A stretch of 64,000 bases of DNA. It comes from Actinopolyspora saharensis. GTDB lineage: Bacteria; Actinomycetota; Actinomycetes; Mycobacteriales; Pseudonocardiaceae. Every line of letters begins with the position of its first letter. Within the stretch, counting starts at the first letter, position 1. The translations under genes were made by a program, and so were the position numbers. Below the pieces are notes generated by a model, which saw only the letters and a program-made list of their open reading frames with translations, made no database searches and was not told the origin of the DNA. Positions 35,324-44,038 of the stretch are shown in pieces. Location of the stretch: positions 868,001 to 932,000 of the forward strand of contig NZ_FNKO01000001.1 of NCBI RefSeq assembly GCF_900100925.1, read 5' to 3'.

Positions 35324-36145
35324 TCAGCGCAGCTCGTCGATGGCGACGTGGTCCATGTCCGTGAACGCCTGGTTCTCCCCGGCCATCGCCCACACGAAAC
35401 CGTAGCGGTGGGTGCCGGCTCCGCTGTGGACCGACCAGCTCGGCGAGATCACGGCCTGTTCGTTGCGCACGATCATGCTGCGGGTCTCGTGGGGCTGGCC
35501 GAGCAGGTGGATCACCCGGTGCTCCTCGGGCAGGTCGAAGTAGAGGTAGCACTCGGTGCGCCGGTCGTGGGTGTGGCAGGGCATCGTGTTCCAGATGCTG
35601 CCCTCGGCGAGCTCAGTGACGCCCATGACGAGTTCGCAGGAGTGGATCCCGTCGGGGTGGACGTATTTGCGCAGCTCGCGGACGTTGGCGGTGGCGGGGT
35701 CGCCGAGTTTGGCCGGGACCGTGTCCGCGTGCCGGGCCACGCTGGTCGGGTAGGTGGTGTGCGCCGGGGTGGAGGCCAGGTAGAAGTGGCCTCCCGCGGA
35801 GCTGTCGAACGTGACGGATCGCGTGCCGCGGCCGACGTAGAGGCAGTCGCGGTGGTCGAGCTCGTAGGTGCTGCCGTCGACGGTCACCGTCCCCTGCCCC
35901 AGGGACAGGATGCCGAGTTCCCGGCGTTCGCAGAAGTACTCGCTGCGCAGCGGGGGCTCGGTTTCCAGCTGCAGCGGGGAGCCCGGTTGTGGCACCGCAC
36001 CGCCGAGGACGACCCGGTCCTGGTGGGAGTAGACCGTGCGGATCGCGCCCGGCTCGAACAGGTCCTCGACGAGGTAATGCCCGCGCAGCGCCGCGGTGTC
36101 GAAGGTCGGGATCTGCTCGGGGTGCGTGGGGTGCCTGACGTCCAT
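35324..36145 (-). CDS. kduI: 4-deoxy-L-threo-5-hexulose-uronate isomerase
   Basis: A 273-residue KduI-family bicupin that converts 5-keto-4-deoxyuronate, from pectin or glycosaminoglycan lyase products, to 2,5-diketo-3-deoxygluconate. The N-terminal DVRHPTHPEQIPTFDTAALRGHYLVEDLF and the zinc-binding MPCHTHDRRTECYLYFDL are family-typical. ATG 36145 is the only good start; the upstream frame is promoter DNA. It is the first gene of the kduI-kduD-iclR unit, divergent from the LctP permease, with duplicated operators between them. Confidence 0.95.
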   Translation of the reverse strand: MDVRHPTHPEQIPTFDTAALRGHYLVEDLFEPGAIRTVYSHQDRVVLGGAVPQPGSPLQLETEPPLRSEYFCERRELGILSLGQGTVTVDGSTYELDHRDCLYVGRGTRSVTFDSSAGGHFYLASTPAHTTYPTSVARHADTVPAKLGDPATANVRELRKYVHPDGIHSCELVMGVTELAEGSIWNTMPCHTHDRRTECYLYFDLPEEHRVIHLLGQPHETRSMIVRNEQAVISPSWSVHSGAGTHRYGFVWAMAGENQAFTDMDHVAIDELR

Positions 36146-36220
36146 GTCGCTGTCCTCCGTGGAGAGCGGGATTCGGCCACGGGCCGGTGAGACCGGTTCG
36201 TGGGGCGAATCGCTGTGCCT

Positions 36221-36257
36221 GTCGCGGGATATGGAACAGCGTTCTGTTTTTCGGAAC
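36221..36257. promoter_or_regulatory. Operator repeat, copy 1 (kduI side)
   Basis: A 37-bp element, repeated at 36332-36368 in the same orientation with 32 of 37 identities. Each copy contains the inverted half-sites GTTCTG-N5-CGGAAC and the adjoining GGAACAGCGTTC, a GAAC/GTTC dyad of the kind bound by IclR/KdgR regulators. This copy ends 76 bp upstream of the kduI start. Confidence 0.7.
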
Positions 36258-36331
36258 AACCGCTTTTCGGATGATTCTGAATTCCACCGAATGGTCGCTG
36301 TTGCCGGCCTGTGGTCGGCGTCACGATGTTT

Positions 36332-36368
36332 GTCGCGGTATACGGAATAGCGTTCTGCTTCTCGGAAC
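36332..36368. promoter_or_regulatory. Operator repeat, copy 2 (permease side)
   Basis: Second copy of the 37-bp element (32 of 37 bases shared with 36221-36257), ending 30 bp before the GTG of the LctP-type permease. It keeps the GTTCTG-N5-CGGAAC half-sites exactly. Two copies in one divergent gap suggest that the co-operonic IclR protein controls both transcripts. Confidence 0.7.
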
Positions 36369-36398
36369 GATAACACTTTTTGCGGGTCGGAGGTCGTC

Positions 36399-38018
36399 GT
36401 GCCCTACCACCAGGAAGCGAATCCGACCGGATCGCTGTGGGTGTCAGCCTTACTCGCCCTGTTCCCCCTGCTCGTGCTGTTGAGCCTGCTCGGTGTTTTC
36501 CGCTGGAAGGCGCACTGGGCCGGTGTGGCGACGTTCGGTGTCTCGCTGCTGATCGCGGTCGGCGTTTACGGAATGCCGCCGCTGATGGCGGTCGATGCGG
36601 GGCTGTACGGCGCGGCGCAGAGCGTGCTGATCATTCTGTGGCTGACGTTCAACGCCATCTGGATCTACAATCTCACCGTGCACAGCGGCCATTTCGCGGT
36701 GCTGCGGCGGGCGTTTTCCTCGGTCGGCGAGGACATTCGCATCCAGGCGATCGTCATCGCCTTCTCCTTCGGCGCGCTGCTGGAGGCGCTGGCCGGGGGA
36801 GGTGGTCCGGTCGCGATCTGCTCGGTGATGCTCATCGCCCTGGGGGTGCGGCCGTTGAAGGCGGCGACCCTGACGCTGATCGCCAACACCGCGCCGGTGG
36901 CCTTCGGCGGCATGGGCAACCCGATCACGGTGCTCGGCGAGGTCACCGGTCTTCCGGCGGATCAGTTCGGGGCGATGGCCGGTCGTCAGGTCTCGCTGCT
37001 GGCGATCGTGGTCCCGTTCGTGCTGGTGTTCGTCGCCGACGGCAGGCGTGGTCTGCGCCAGGCGTGGCCGGGGGCGCTGGTCGGGGGAGTGACCTTCGCG
37101 GTGGCCCAGTTCGTCAGCTCGATGCTGGCCTACCAGCTGGCCGACATCATCGCCGCGATCGCCTCGGCGCTGGCGCTGCTGGTGCTGCTGCGTGTGTGGA
37201 AGCCCGCGGGCGAGCCGGTGACCGCGGCGTCCATCGCCGGTGGTGGTGGCGAGATCGAGGAGCCCACGCGCGAGCGGGACTCGCGGTCGGACGTCCTGCG
37301 CGCCTTCGCCCCCTACGTGGTCATCATCGCGGTGTTCTCCCTGGTGCGGTTCGACGCGCTCCGGGCGGTGCTGGACTCGATCGGCACCACGTTCGCCTGG
37401 CCCGGTCTGGACGTCGTCACGGCCTCGGGGGCGGCCGTGGACACCAGCTACGAGTTCGCCATCGGCTCGGCCACCGGCAGTCTGCTGCTGCTGTCCGGGC
37501 TGTTGTCCCTGCCGTTCCTGCGGGTCGGACCGCGGGACGCGGTGCTGGTGTGGGGCCGGACGGTGCGCCAGTTCGGCTGGGCGATCCTGGCGATCCTGTC
37601 GGTGTTCGCCCTGTCCTACGTGATGAACATGTCCGGGCAGATCGCCACGCTGGGAGCGTGGTTGGCCGACACCGGCCCCTTCTTCGCGTTCCTGTCGCCG
37701 ATCGTGGGCTGGTTCGGCGTGGCGATCACCGGCACCGACGCGGGCGCGAACGCCCTGTTCGGCAAGCTGCAGACCACGGCGGCCGAGCGGATCGGTGCCG
37801 ATCCGGTCCTGCTCGGTGCGGCCAACTCCTCCGGTGGCGTGATGGCCAAGATGATCTCGCCGCAGAACCTGGCCGTGGGCACCGCGGCGGTCGGGCTGGT
37901 CGGTCAGGAAGGTGTGCTGTTCCGCCGCATCTTCGGCTGGAGCCTGCTGTTGCTGCTGGTCGTGTGCACGCTGGTCTTCCTGCAGTCCACGCCGGTGCTG
38001 GGCTGGATGGTCCCGTAG
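36399..38018 (+). CDS. LctP-family carboxylate permease
   Basis: A 539-residue transporter with about thirteen membrane helices and the L-lactate permease family hallmarks: FNAIWIYNLTVHSGHFAVLRR, AFSFGALLEALAGGGGPVAI, NTAPVAFGGMGNPI and, near the C-terminus, GTDAGANALFGKLQ. Family members import lactate or glycolate with protons. Here the divergent kdu operon and shared operator repeats argue for a uronate-derived acid instead (inference). The GTG at 36399 follows GGAGG by five bases. Confidence 0.9.
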   Translation: MPYHQEANPTGSLWVSALLALFPLLVLLSLLGVFRWKAHWAGVATFGVSLLIAVGVYGMPPLMAVDAGLYGAAQSVLIILWLTFNAIWIYNLTVHSGHFAVLRRAFSSVGEDIRIQAIVIAFSFGALLEALAGGGGPVAICSVMLIALGVRPLKAATLTLIANTAPVAFGGMGNPITVLGEVTGLPADQFGAMAGRQVSLLAIVVPFVLVFVADGRRGLRQAWPGALVGGVTFAVAQFVSSMLAYQLADIIAAIASALALLVLLRVWKPAGEPVTAASIAGGGGEIEEPTRERDSRSDVLRAFAPYVVIIAVFSLVRFDALRAVLDSIGTTFAWPGLDVVTASGAAVDTSYEFAIGSATGSLLLLSGLLSLPFLRVGPRDAVLVWGRTVRQFGWAILAILSVFALSYVMNMSGQIATLGAWLADTGPFFAFLSPIVGWFGVAITGTDAGANALFGKLQTTAAERIGADPVLLGAANSSGGVMAKMISPQNLAVGTAAVGLVGQEGVLFRRIFGWSLLLLLVVCTLVFLQSTPVLGWMVP

Positions 38019-38082
38019 GGGGTGTCCGGTGGTGCTGCCGAACGGAGGCCGAGGTGTGTTCGGGGAGCAGTGCGTGGTCGAG

Positions 38083-38125
38083 CGCTGCGGGCAGCGGGCA
38101 CCGAGGTGTCCCGCTGCCCGCAGCG
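38083..38125 (+). terminator. Strong hairpin after LctP permease
   Basis: CGCTGCGGGCAGCGGG (38083-38098) pairs perfectly with CCCGCTGCCCGCAGCG (38110-38125) over an 11-base loop, 64 bp beyond the permease stop. A 16-bp GC stem is a likely terminator or 3'-end stabiliser. The rest of the 338-bp gap to the SDR gene holds nothing recognisable. Confidence 0.75.
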
Positions 38126-38356
38126 GTGCCGTGGCGGTGCTGCTTCGGGCGAGTCGGCTGCCGGCACGGTTTCCGCTGTGTCCCGCACCGACATCGGATC
38201 CGGTACCTCCTGCCGACGCGAGGTCCTGCTTGCTGCCCGCTCGGTTCGCCGGTGTCCGGGGAACGCTCCGCTGTCCGGTTACCGGTGGCCGGCTGTGGGT
38301 ACCTCCCCTGGTGCGGACAGACGGCGGAAACCGCAGCGGGGAAGGAGCGCGAGCAC

Positions 38357-39205
38357 ATGGCGGGAAGCATGCTCATCACGGGAGCGGGCAACGGATTCGG
38401 CAGGGAGGTCGCGTTGCGGCTGGCCGAGCGGGACCACGACGTGATCGCGGGTGTCGAGGTCGTCGCCCAGGTCGCGGACCTGCGTGCCGAGGCCGCGAAC
38501 CGCGGCGCCGACCTGCGCGTGGAGAAGTTGGACGTGACCGACCCCGGTGATCGGGCGAAGGCCTGGTCCTGGGACGTGGACGTGCTGCTCCACAACGCCG
38601 GCACCGCCGAGGGCGGTGCGGTCGCCGACATCCCCGCGGAGCACCTGCGCCGCCAGTTCGAGGTCAACACCTTCGGCCCCGTGCTGCTCACCCAGGGGTT
38701 CGCCCGCGCGATGGCGGCGAAGGGGGCGGGCAGGATCGTGTTCATGTCCTCGATCGCCGGGGTGATCACCGACGCGTTCACGGGAACCTACTCCGCTTCC
38801 AAGCACGCCCTGGAGGCGTTCGCCGAGGCACTGAACCAGGAACTGGCCGAGTTCGGGGTCGCGATCGCCACCGTCAACCCCGGCCCTTACCTGACCGGGT
38901 TCAACGACACGGCGATGGAGCGCTGGAAGGAGTGGCGCGACGACCCGTCGAGGCGGATGTTCGACTACGAGAACCTGGCATTCCCTCGCAAGCAGTTCGA
39001 TCCCGAGCCCGTGTTCGAGAAGACCATCGAGGTGCTGACCGGAGGTACCGACCGGTACCGCAACGTGGTACCCGCCGAGATGGAGGGCCCGGTTCGCACT
39101 CAGCAGGACGCCGTGTGGGACCGCAAGCAGAACGACGGTTCCGGCACGCGCGGTGAACTCGTCCAGCAGGCCTACGACATGGCCCCGGCCACTCCCGCGG
39201 ACTGA
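38357..39205 (+). CDS. Short-chain dehydrogenase/reductase
   Basis: A 282-residue SDR. It starts at ATG 38357 after GAAGGAG. The glycine motif is TGAGNGFGREVALRL (residues 8-22), then LLHNAGTAEGG (about 77-87), SSIAGVITDAFTGTYSASKHALE with Ser, Tyr and Lys, and PGPYLTGFND. The cofactor-specificity loop and length resemble uncharacterised actinobacterial SDRs of the SDR-family-5-like group. The substrate is unknown. It follows the permease on the same strand but after a strong hairpin, so co-regulation with the uronate genes is uncertain. Confidence 0.88.
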   Translation: MAGSMLITGAGNGFGREVALRLAERDHDVIAGVEVVAQVADLRAEAANRGADLRVEKLDVTDPGDRAKAWSWDVDVLLHNAGTAEGGAVADIPAEHLRRQFEVNTFGPVLLTQGFARAMAAKGAGRIVFMSSIAGVITDAFTGTYSASKHALEAFAEALNQELAEFGVAIATVNPGPYLTGFNDTAMERWKEWRDDPSRRMFDYENLAFPRKQFDPEPVFEKTIEVLTGGTDRYRNVVPAEMEGPVRTQQDAVWDRKQNDGSGTRGELVQQAYDMAPATPAD

Positions 39206-39296
39206 ACGCCGAGCAGCCGGGCCGACCCGGCCGGCCTCGGGGCGGTCGGCACTGGTGCCGAGACCGCGCCCGGGGCCGACTCGGCGCCGGGCGGTC

Positions 39297-40064
39297 TCAC
39301 GCGGCGCTGGTCAGGGTGCGGTCGAACAGGGCCAGCAGCTCCGTCCAGTGCCGCTCGGCGGCGTCCTGGTTGTAGCTGGCGGTGTCGGCCTGGGTGTAGC
39401 CGTGGGCGGCGCCCTCGTAGACCTCGGCGCGGTAGCGCACTCCTGCTTCCGTGAGCGCCTGGTTGAGCCGCTCGATCTGCTCGGGCGGCAGCGCGTGGTC
39501 CTGGTCGGCGTGTCCGAAGTACAGCTCGGCGGTGATGTTCTCGGCGAGCCGGTGCGGGCTGTCCGGGTCCTCCGTGGCCAGTCCCCCACCGTGGAAGCCC
39601 GCGGCCGCGGCGACCCGGTCGGGGTAGGCGGCGGCGGTGCGCAGGGACAGCGCGGCGCCCATGCAGTAGCCGGTGACGCCGACGGGGCCGTTGGCGGCCT
39701 CCGGGCGGGTCGAGATCCACTCGAGGTAGGCCCCGGCGTCGCGCACCGCGCGGTCCGGGGTGAGGTCCTGCATGATCGGGCCGATCTTGTCGAAGATCTC
39801 GGGGCGCTGGCCGGGGTCGATGAACTCGGGCAGCTCGACCACCGGGGTGCGGCCGTGCCGGTAGAACACGTTGGGCACCACGACGGTGTAGCCGTGGGAG
39901 GCGAGCCGGTCGGCCATCCCGTTCAGGTGCGGGCGCAGCCCGAAGGCGTCCATGTAGAACAGCACGGCCGGGTGGGCGGCGTTGTCGTCCGGGTGGGCGA
40001 GGTAGGCATCGGCCACGCCGTCCGGAGTGGGAATGTCCACCGAGGTTGCTCGTACGGCGGTCAT
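39297..40064 (-). CDS. Dienelactone hydrolase-family protein
   Basis: A 255-residue alpha/beta hydrolase, with AGGAGG nine bases before ATG 40064. The nucleophile is Cys in GVTGYCMGAALSL (DLH-type G-x-C-x-G rather than the Ser of esterases). The Asp is in YFGHADQDHALPP and the His in EGAAHGYTQ. Dienelactone hydrolases open lactones in aromatic catabolism, but many homologues have other ester substrates. No aromatic-degradation genes are nearby, so the substrate is open. Confidence 0.9.
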   Translation of the reverse strand: MTAVRATSVDIPTPDGVADAYLAHPDDNAAHPAVLFYMDAFGLRPHLNGMADRLASHGYTVVVPNVFYRHGRTPVVELPEFIDPGQRPEIFDKIGPIMQDLTPDRAVRDAGAYLEWISTRPEAANGPVGVTGYCMGAALSLRTAAAYPDRVAAAAGFHGGGLATEDPDSPHRLAENITAELYFGHADQDHALPPEQIERLNQALTEAGVRYRAEVYEGAAHGYTQADTASYNQDAAERHWTELLALFDRTLTSAA

Positions 40065-40298
40065 GGGAGTGGTTCCTCCTCGCAGTCGACGTTCGTCCGC
40101 TGTGACGGGCTGTTCGATCTCATCACGTCGCACCCGCGATGTGCGGGGACGGGGTAGGGGTGTTTCGGCAGTGATCCACCCGCCGTGAACCCGGGCGTGC
40201 CCCGGTCGGCCCGCCGCACCGCTCGGGGCGCGACCGGCCGGGCCGAGCGCGGCTCCGCCAGCGGCCCGCCCCGGCCGGTCGCCGAGCGCCCTCGGCGG

Positions 40299-41498
40299 TC
40301 ACTCGACGGCTTCCGCAGCCGACTGGCTGGAGTTGAGCTGGGTGGACACGGCGAGCACGCCCATGATGAGCACGGTGGCCACGCCGAGCAACAGCGGCGG
40401 CATCGCGTGACCGAGCACCAGCCCCGCGACGCCGACGAGGACCAGCGCCCCGGCGGCCGCGTAGCGGGCGCGTGCCACGGCCCCGGTCCGGGACCGCAGG
40501 AACAGGATGTTGCCCAGCAGGTAGATCAGCGGTCCGCCCACTGTGGTCAGCACCAGCGAGGGGCCGGTGTGCTCGTGGGTCAGGCGCAGCTCGATCGACA
40601 CGGCCACCACGATCGCCCCGGCGACCATGAGCGCGTGGGCGTAGGCGAAGGCCGAGCGCAACGCCGAGGTGCTGGCGTCGCCGCGGCTGGCCTGGGTGTT
40701 GTGCCCGGCCAGGGCGAAGTAGGCCCACCACTGCACGAACAGCCCGAGGAAACCGAGCACCGTGGCCGCCACGGCCCCCGGCGGGATCGGGTCGAGCTCG
40801 GACAGGGTGAAGCCCATGATCAGGATCGACTCGCCGAGGGCGATGATGAACACCCCGCGGTTGCGCTCGGCGAGGTGCTCCGGATCGGTGGGCCAGGTGT
40901 GCATCGGTGCCGCGCCCAGCAGCGGGAAGCGGAACTCGAACCGCGGGGCGGCGACGTCCACGGCCAGCGCCACCAGCCACCACACCAGCCGCAGCTCGGG
41001 CGGGAACAGCGCCCCGACGATCCACAGCACCCCGGCCGTGGCGCTCCAGGCCAGCAGGTTCGCGTAGTTGCCCGACAGCACGTGTCCGCGCAGGGCGACC
41101 ACCATGAACGCCGCGCGTCCCACCTGGGCGAGCACGTAGCAGCCCGCGAACAGCAGCCCGTCCTCGGCGAAGGCGTGCGGCAGCCCCAGCGACATGCCCA
41201 GGGCGGCCAGCATCAGCAGCAGGTTGAGCACGCGCACCGCCCCGCTGTGCGGGTTCAGCCAGTTCATCGCCCAGGCCGAGTAGTTCCACGCCCACCACAC
41301 GGCTCCGAACAGCAGAGCCACGCGCAGCGCCCCCAGCCAGTTCAGCTCGTCGAGCAGCGTGTGCGAGACCTGGATGATCGCGAACACGTAGACCAGATCG
41401 AAGAACAGCTCGATCGGTGCGACCTCCGAGCGCCCCGTTCCCGGCACCCGCATCAACCGCGGTCGTGACTCCGCGGCCTCGTTGTCCTGGTCGGCCAT
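40299..41498 (-). CDS. Low temperature requirement protein A (LtrA)
   Basis: A 399-residue membrane protein from ATG 41498. The LtrA signature APIELFFDLVYVFAIIQVSHTLL begins near residue 28, and FIIALGESILIMGFTL lies near residue 225. About ten to eleven hydrophobic helices are visible. The family was named from Listeria growth in the cold; its biochemical role is not settled. It stands alone between convergent and divergent neighbours. Confidence 0.92.
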   Translation of the reverse strand: MADQDNEAAESRPRLMRVPGTGRSEVAPIELFFDLVYVFAIIQVSHTLLDELNWLGALRVALLFGAVWWAWNYSAWAMNWLNPHSGAVRVLNLLLMLAALGMSLGLPHAFAEDGLLFAGCYVLAQVGRAAFMVVALRGHVLSGNYANLLAWSATAGVLWIVGALFPPELRLVWWLVALAVDVAAPRFEFRFPLLGAAPMHTWPTDPEHLAERNRGVFIIALGESILIMGFTLSELDPIPPGAVAATVLGFLGLFVQWWAYFALAGHNTQASRGDASTSALRSAFAYAHALMVAGAIVVAVSIELRLTHEHTGPSLVLTTVGGPLIYLLGNILFLRSRTGAVARARYAAAGALVLVGVAGLVLGHAMPPLLLGVATVLIMGVLAVSTQLNSSQSAAEAVE

Positions 41499-42085
41499 CG
41501 TCCCTCCCCGGAAATCTCTCGTCGGAGGTGATTTTGGTGGCTCCGGTGGCACGCTGCGCGGGCGGCCCCATCGGACCGCCCGCGCACCCCCCGTTCCCTC
41601 CCCCCAGGGGGTTCGGAGCCGTTCGACACGCCGGTGCGGCGCTGTTCGCGGTTGGTCGCGCGCTCCTGGCGCGGCCGTGTCGACGCTGCCGCCGGCCCGC
41701 GGTCGCGGCTGCGCGCACCGTCCACCGCGCGAGTGCCACGGGCGTCACGGTCCCGACCGGTGCGGCGTGTCGCTGCGCTGGACCGGCGGTGGTGTGCTCC
41801 CGTCGGTCCGTGTCGCGCGGTGGTCGGGACAGCGGCCTCGAGCCTAGGCACCGGCCGGAACCGGTGGGAAACACACATCTGCGATGGGCGCACAAGCAGG
41901 AGCGATACCTCCGGGGCAGCCGCCCGCGCGGTACCGGCCCGCTCCTAGCGGGGAGTGCGCGCGATCACCCCGGCGGCACACCTCGGCGGGGCACCTCGGT
42001 GGGTGAGGGCCGAGTTGCGCTCGCAGGCCTGCGGTGGGCTCATGACCACCACGACGGATCAGTCCCTTTCGGAAGGAGGGTTGAG
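41499..42085. other. 587-bp gap upstream of purU
   Basis: The gap between the divergent ltrA-like gene and purU is GC-rich and without a supportable ORF. No riboswitch or hairpin with clear structure was found by eye. The last 20 bp contain the purU ribosome site (GGAAGGAGGG at 42071-42080). Confidence 0.4.
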
Positions 42086-42988
42086 GTGACCGCTTCCCAG
42101 CAGGCTTCCTCCACGGTGGAGTCCGCCTCCGCGCACCAGCACGCCTCGCTGATCGTGCGGGGCAGGGACAGCCCCGGTATCGTGGCCGCGGTCGCGGGGG
42201 TGCTGCGCGAGCACCACGCCAACATCGTGTCGCTGGACCAGTACTCGGACAATCCGCAGGGTGGGGCGTTCTTCCAGCGCACCGTGTTCAGTTTGGACAA
42301 CCTCCGGGCCGCGTTGCCGGAGATCGAGAGCGCTCTCCGGGAGCGGCTGGCGCGGGAGTTCGACCTCGAGTTCACCGTGCGGGACATGTCGGTGCCCAAG
42401 CGCGTCGCGATCTTCGCCTCGAAGGCCGATCACTGCCTGCTCGACCTGCTGTGGCGGCACCGGAGGGGCCAGCTGCCGATCACCGTCCCGATGGTGATCT
42501 CCAACCACACCGACACCGCCGAGGAGGTTCGCGGCTTCGGGATCCCGTTCGTGCACGTTCCCACCGGCGACGGGGAGCACTCGGAGGTCGAGGCCGAGCA
42601 CCTGCGGCTGCTGCGGGGCAACGTCGACCTCGTGGTGCTGGCCCGCTACATGCGGATCCTGTCCGGCGAGTTCCTGTCCGAGCTCGGGGTGCCGGTGATC
42701 AACATCCACCACTCGTTCCTGCCCGCCTTCATCGGGGCCGCGCCCTACGCCAAGGCCAAGCAGCGCGGGGTCAAGCTCATCGGTGCCACCGCGCACTACG
42801 TGACCGAGGACCTCGACCAGGGTCCGATCATCGAGCAGGACGTCGCCCGGGTCACCCACGCCGACACCGTCACCGACCTGCAGCGTCGCGGGGCCGACGT
42901 GGAGCGCACCGTGCTGTCGCGCGCGGTGCGCTGGCACTGCGAGGACCGCGTGATCCGGCACGACAACGGCACCATCGTCTTCACCTGA
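42086..42988 (+). CDS. purU: Formyltetrahydrofolate deformylase
   Basis: A 300-residue PurU that hydrolyses 10-formyl-THF to THF and formate, balancing the one-carbon pool. An N-terminal ACT domain (ASLIVRGRDSPGIVAAVAGVLREHHANIVSLDQYSD, about residues 19-55) is followed by the formyltransferase fold with RVAIFASKADHCLLDLL, NIHHSFLPAFIGA (catalytic Asn-x-His) and TEDLDQGPIIEQD (catalytic Asp). The GTG at 42086 is fixed by GGAAGGAGGG five bases upstream. It is a single-gene unit. Confidence 0.96.
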   Translation: MTASQQASSTVESASAHQHASLIVRGRDSPGIVAAVAGVLREHHANIVSLDQYSDNPQGGAFFQRTVFSLDNLRAALPEIESALRERLAREFDLEFTVRDMSVPKRVAIFASKADHCLLDLLWRHRRGQLPITVPMVISNHTDTAEEVRGFGIPFVHVPTGDGEHSEVEAEHLRLLRGNVDLVVLARYMRILSGEFLSELGVPVINIHHSFLPAFIGAAPYAKAKQRGVKLIGATAHYVTEDLDQGPIIEQDVARVTHADTVTDLQRRGADVERTVLSRAVRWHCEDRVIRHDNGTIVFT

Positions 42989-43057
42989 GCCGGAGGTTGT
43001 TTACTCCGCTGCGCGGTGGGCAATCACTCGGGAGTAGGAGATGCGGAGGTGAGTGCC

Positions 43058-43459
43058 ATGCCTGCTCGTGAAGAGCTGCCTTCGACCCTGCGGCGGTCCC
43101 CGAAGGAAGCCCAGGAAACGTGGCTGAAGACCCACGACAGCGCAGTGCGGGAGTACGGGCAGGGCCAGCGGGCCAACCGGACCGCTTACGCGGCGCTGAA
43201 GCACAGCTTCGAGAAGGTGGGCGACCACTGGGAGCCCAAGCCGGAGCGCGGCCCCTCGGACGAGCAGGCTCGTCGGGGGGCGGGCAAGCGCGCGAAGTCG
43301 ACCAGCGGCGGGGTCGACGCCCGGGCCAGCAAGCAGCACCTCTACGAGCGCGCCCGGGAGCTGGACGTGCCGGGGCGTTCCGCGATGAACAAGGAGCAGC
43401 TGGTCGAGGCGCTGCAGCAGGAGAGCGGCCGGCAGACCCGGCGGGCACGGCAGCGGTGA
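43058..43459 (+). CDS. ChaB-family protein with Rho N-terminal-like motif
   Basis: A 133-residue basic protein, with GGAGGTGAG upstream of ATG 43058. Residues 1-60 match ChaB (LPSTLRRSPKEAQETWLKTHDSAVREYG), a domain named after an E. coli cation-transport regulator. The C-terminal 40 residues (SKQHLYERARELDVPGRSAMNKEQLVEALQQ) form a Rho-N/SAP-like helix-extended-loop-helix often used for nucleic-acid binding. The pairing is common in actinobacteria; the function is not known. Confidence 0.88.
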   Translation: MPAREELPSTLRRSPKEAQETWLKTHDSAVREYGQGQRANRTAYAALKHSFEKVGDHWEPKPERGPSDEQARRGAGKRAKSTSGGVDARASKQHLYERARELDVPGRSAMNKEQLVEALQQESGRQTRRARQR

Positions 43460-43461
43460 TT

Positions 43462-43488
43462 CGCGCCCGGGCCTCGCGTCCGGGCGCG
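43462..43488. terminator. Bidirectional hairpin between ChaB and DoxX genes
   Basis: CGCGCCCGG (43462-43470) pairs with CCGGGCGCG (43480-43488) over a 9-base loop, within the 42-bp gap between two convergent genes. Its position fits a shared terminator. Confidence 0.65.
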
Positions 43489-43501
43489 CTCCTTCCGGTG
43501 A

Positions 43502-43885
43502 TCAGCCGGTGAAGCTCTCGGGCCCGAAGCGTCCCCAGGCCACGAAGGCGGCCATGGCCAGGTAGAGCAGGTTCGCGGCGACGGGGGTTGTCTCGCGGCG
43601 GCGCAGGTGCGTGATCATCGCGCCGATCATCAGCGCCACCCAGCAGACGGCGGTCACAGGCACCATGACCGGTGCGATACCGACCAGGGCGGGCAGGAGG
43701 ATGCCCGCCGCAGCCAGGATCTCGACGGCTCCGAGCGTCTTGACGAAGCCGACGCCGAAGTCGGCGGTCCAGCCCCCGTGGGCGGTGGCGGCCAACTTCT
43801 CCTTCGGCACGAGCAGTTTCGTGACGCCGCCGGTCAGCATGACCACGGCCAGCAGGCCGGCGACGATCCAAAGTGCCAGGTTCAT
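43502..43885 (-). CDS. DoxX-like membrane protein
   Basis: A 127-residue protein from ATG 43885 with four hydrophobic helices. It shows the DoxX pattern LWIVAGLLAVVMLTGGVTKLLVP at the start and GVGFVKTLGAVEILAAAGILLPAL in the second helix. DoxX-like proteins are found in membrane redox complexes, for example with SodA and SseA in mycobacteria. No partner is adjacent here. The next gene on this strand is lacI (153 bp gap), without clear coupling. Confidence 0.85.
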   Translation of the reverse strand: MNLALWIVAGLLAVVMLTGGVTKLLVPKEKLAATAHGGWTADFGVGFVKTLGAVEILAAAGILLPALVGIAPVMVPVTAVCWVALMIGAMITHLRRRETTPVAANLLYLAMAAFVAWGRFGPESFTG

Positions 43886-44038
43886 GAGGCGGCTCTCCTC
43901 GGCGGGGTGGGCGGTGCGCAGGGTGACACGCCGCCGGTGGGGCGCAAGCACGCACTGTGTCCCGTTCGTCGGTTCCGCCGCAACCCGACGGCGAGCGCGG
44001 TCGCCGGATCGTGCAGCGCAGTTCCCGGGTGCGGTGGG

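Noticed and set aside
36380..38356. Upstream extension of the SDR frame by about 650 codons
   Set aside because: It overlaps the LctP permease in another frame and has no domain. A clear ribosome site and the glycine motif place the SDR start at 38357.
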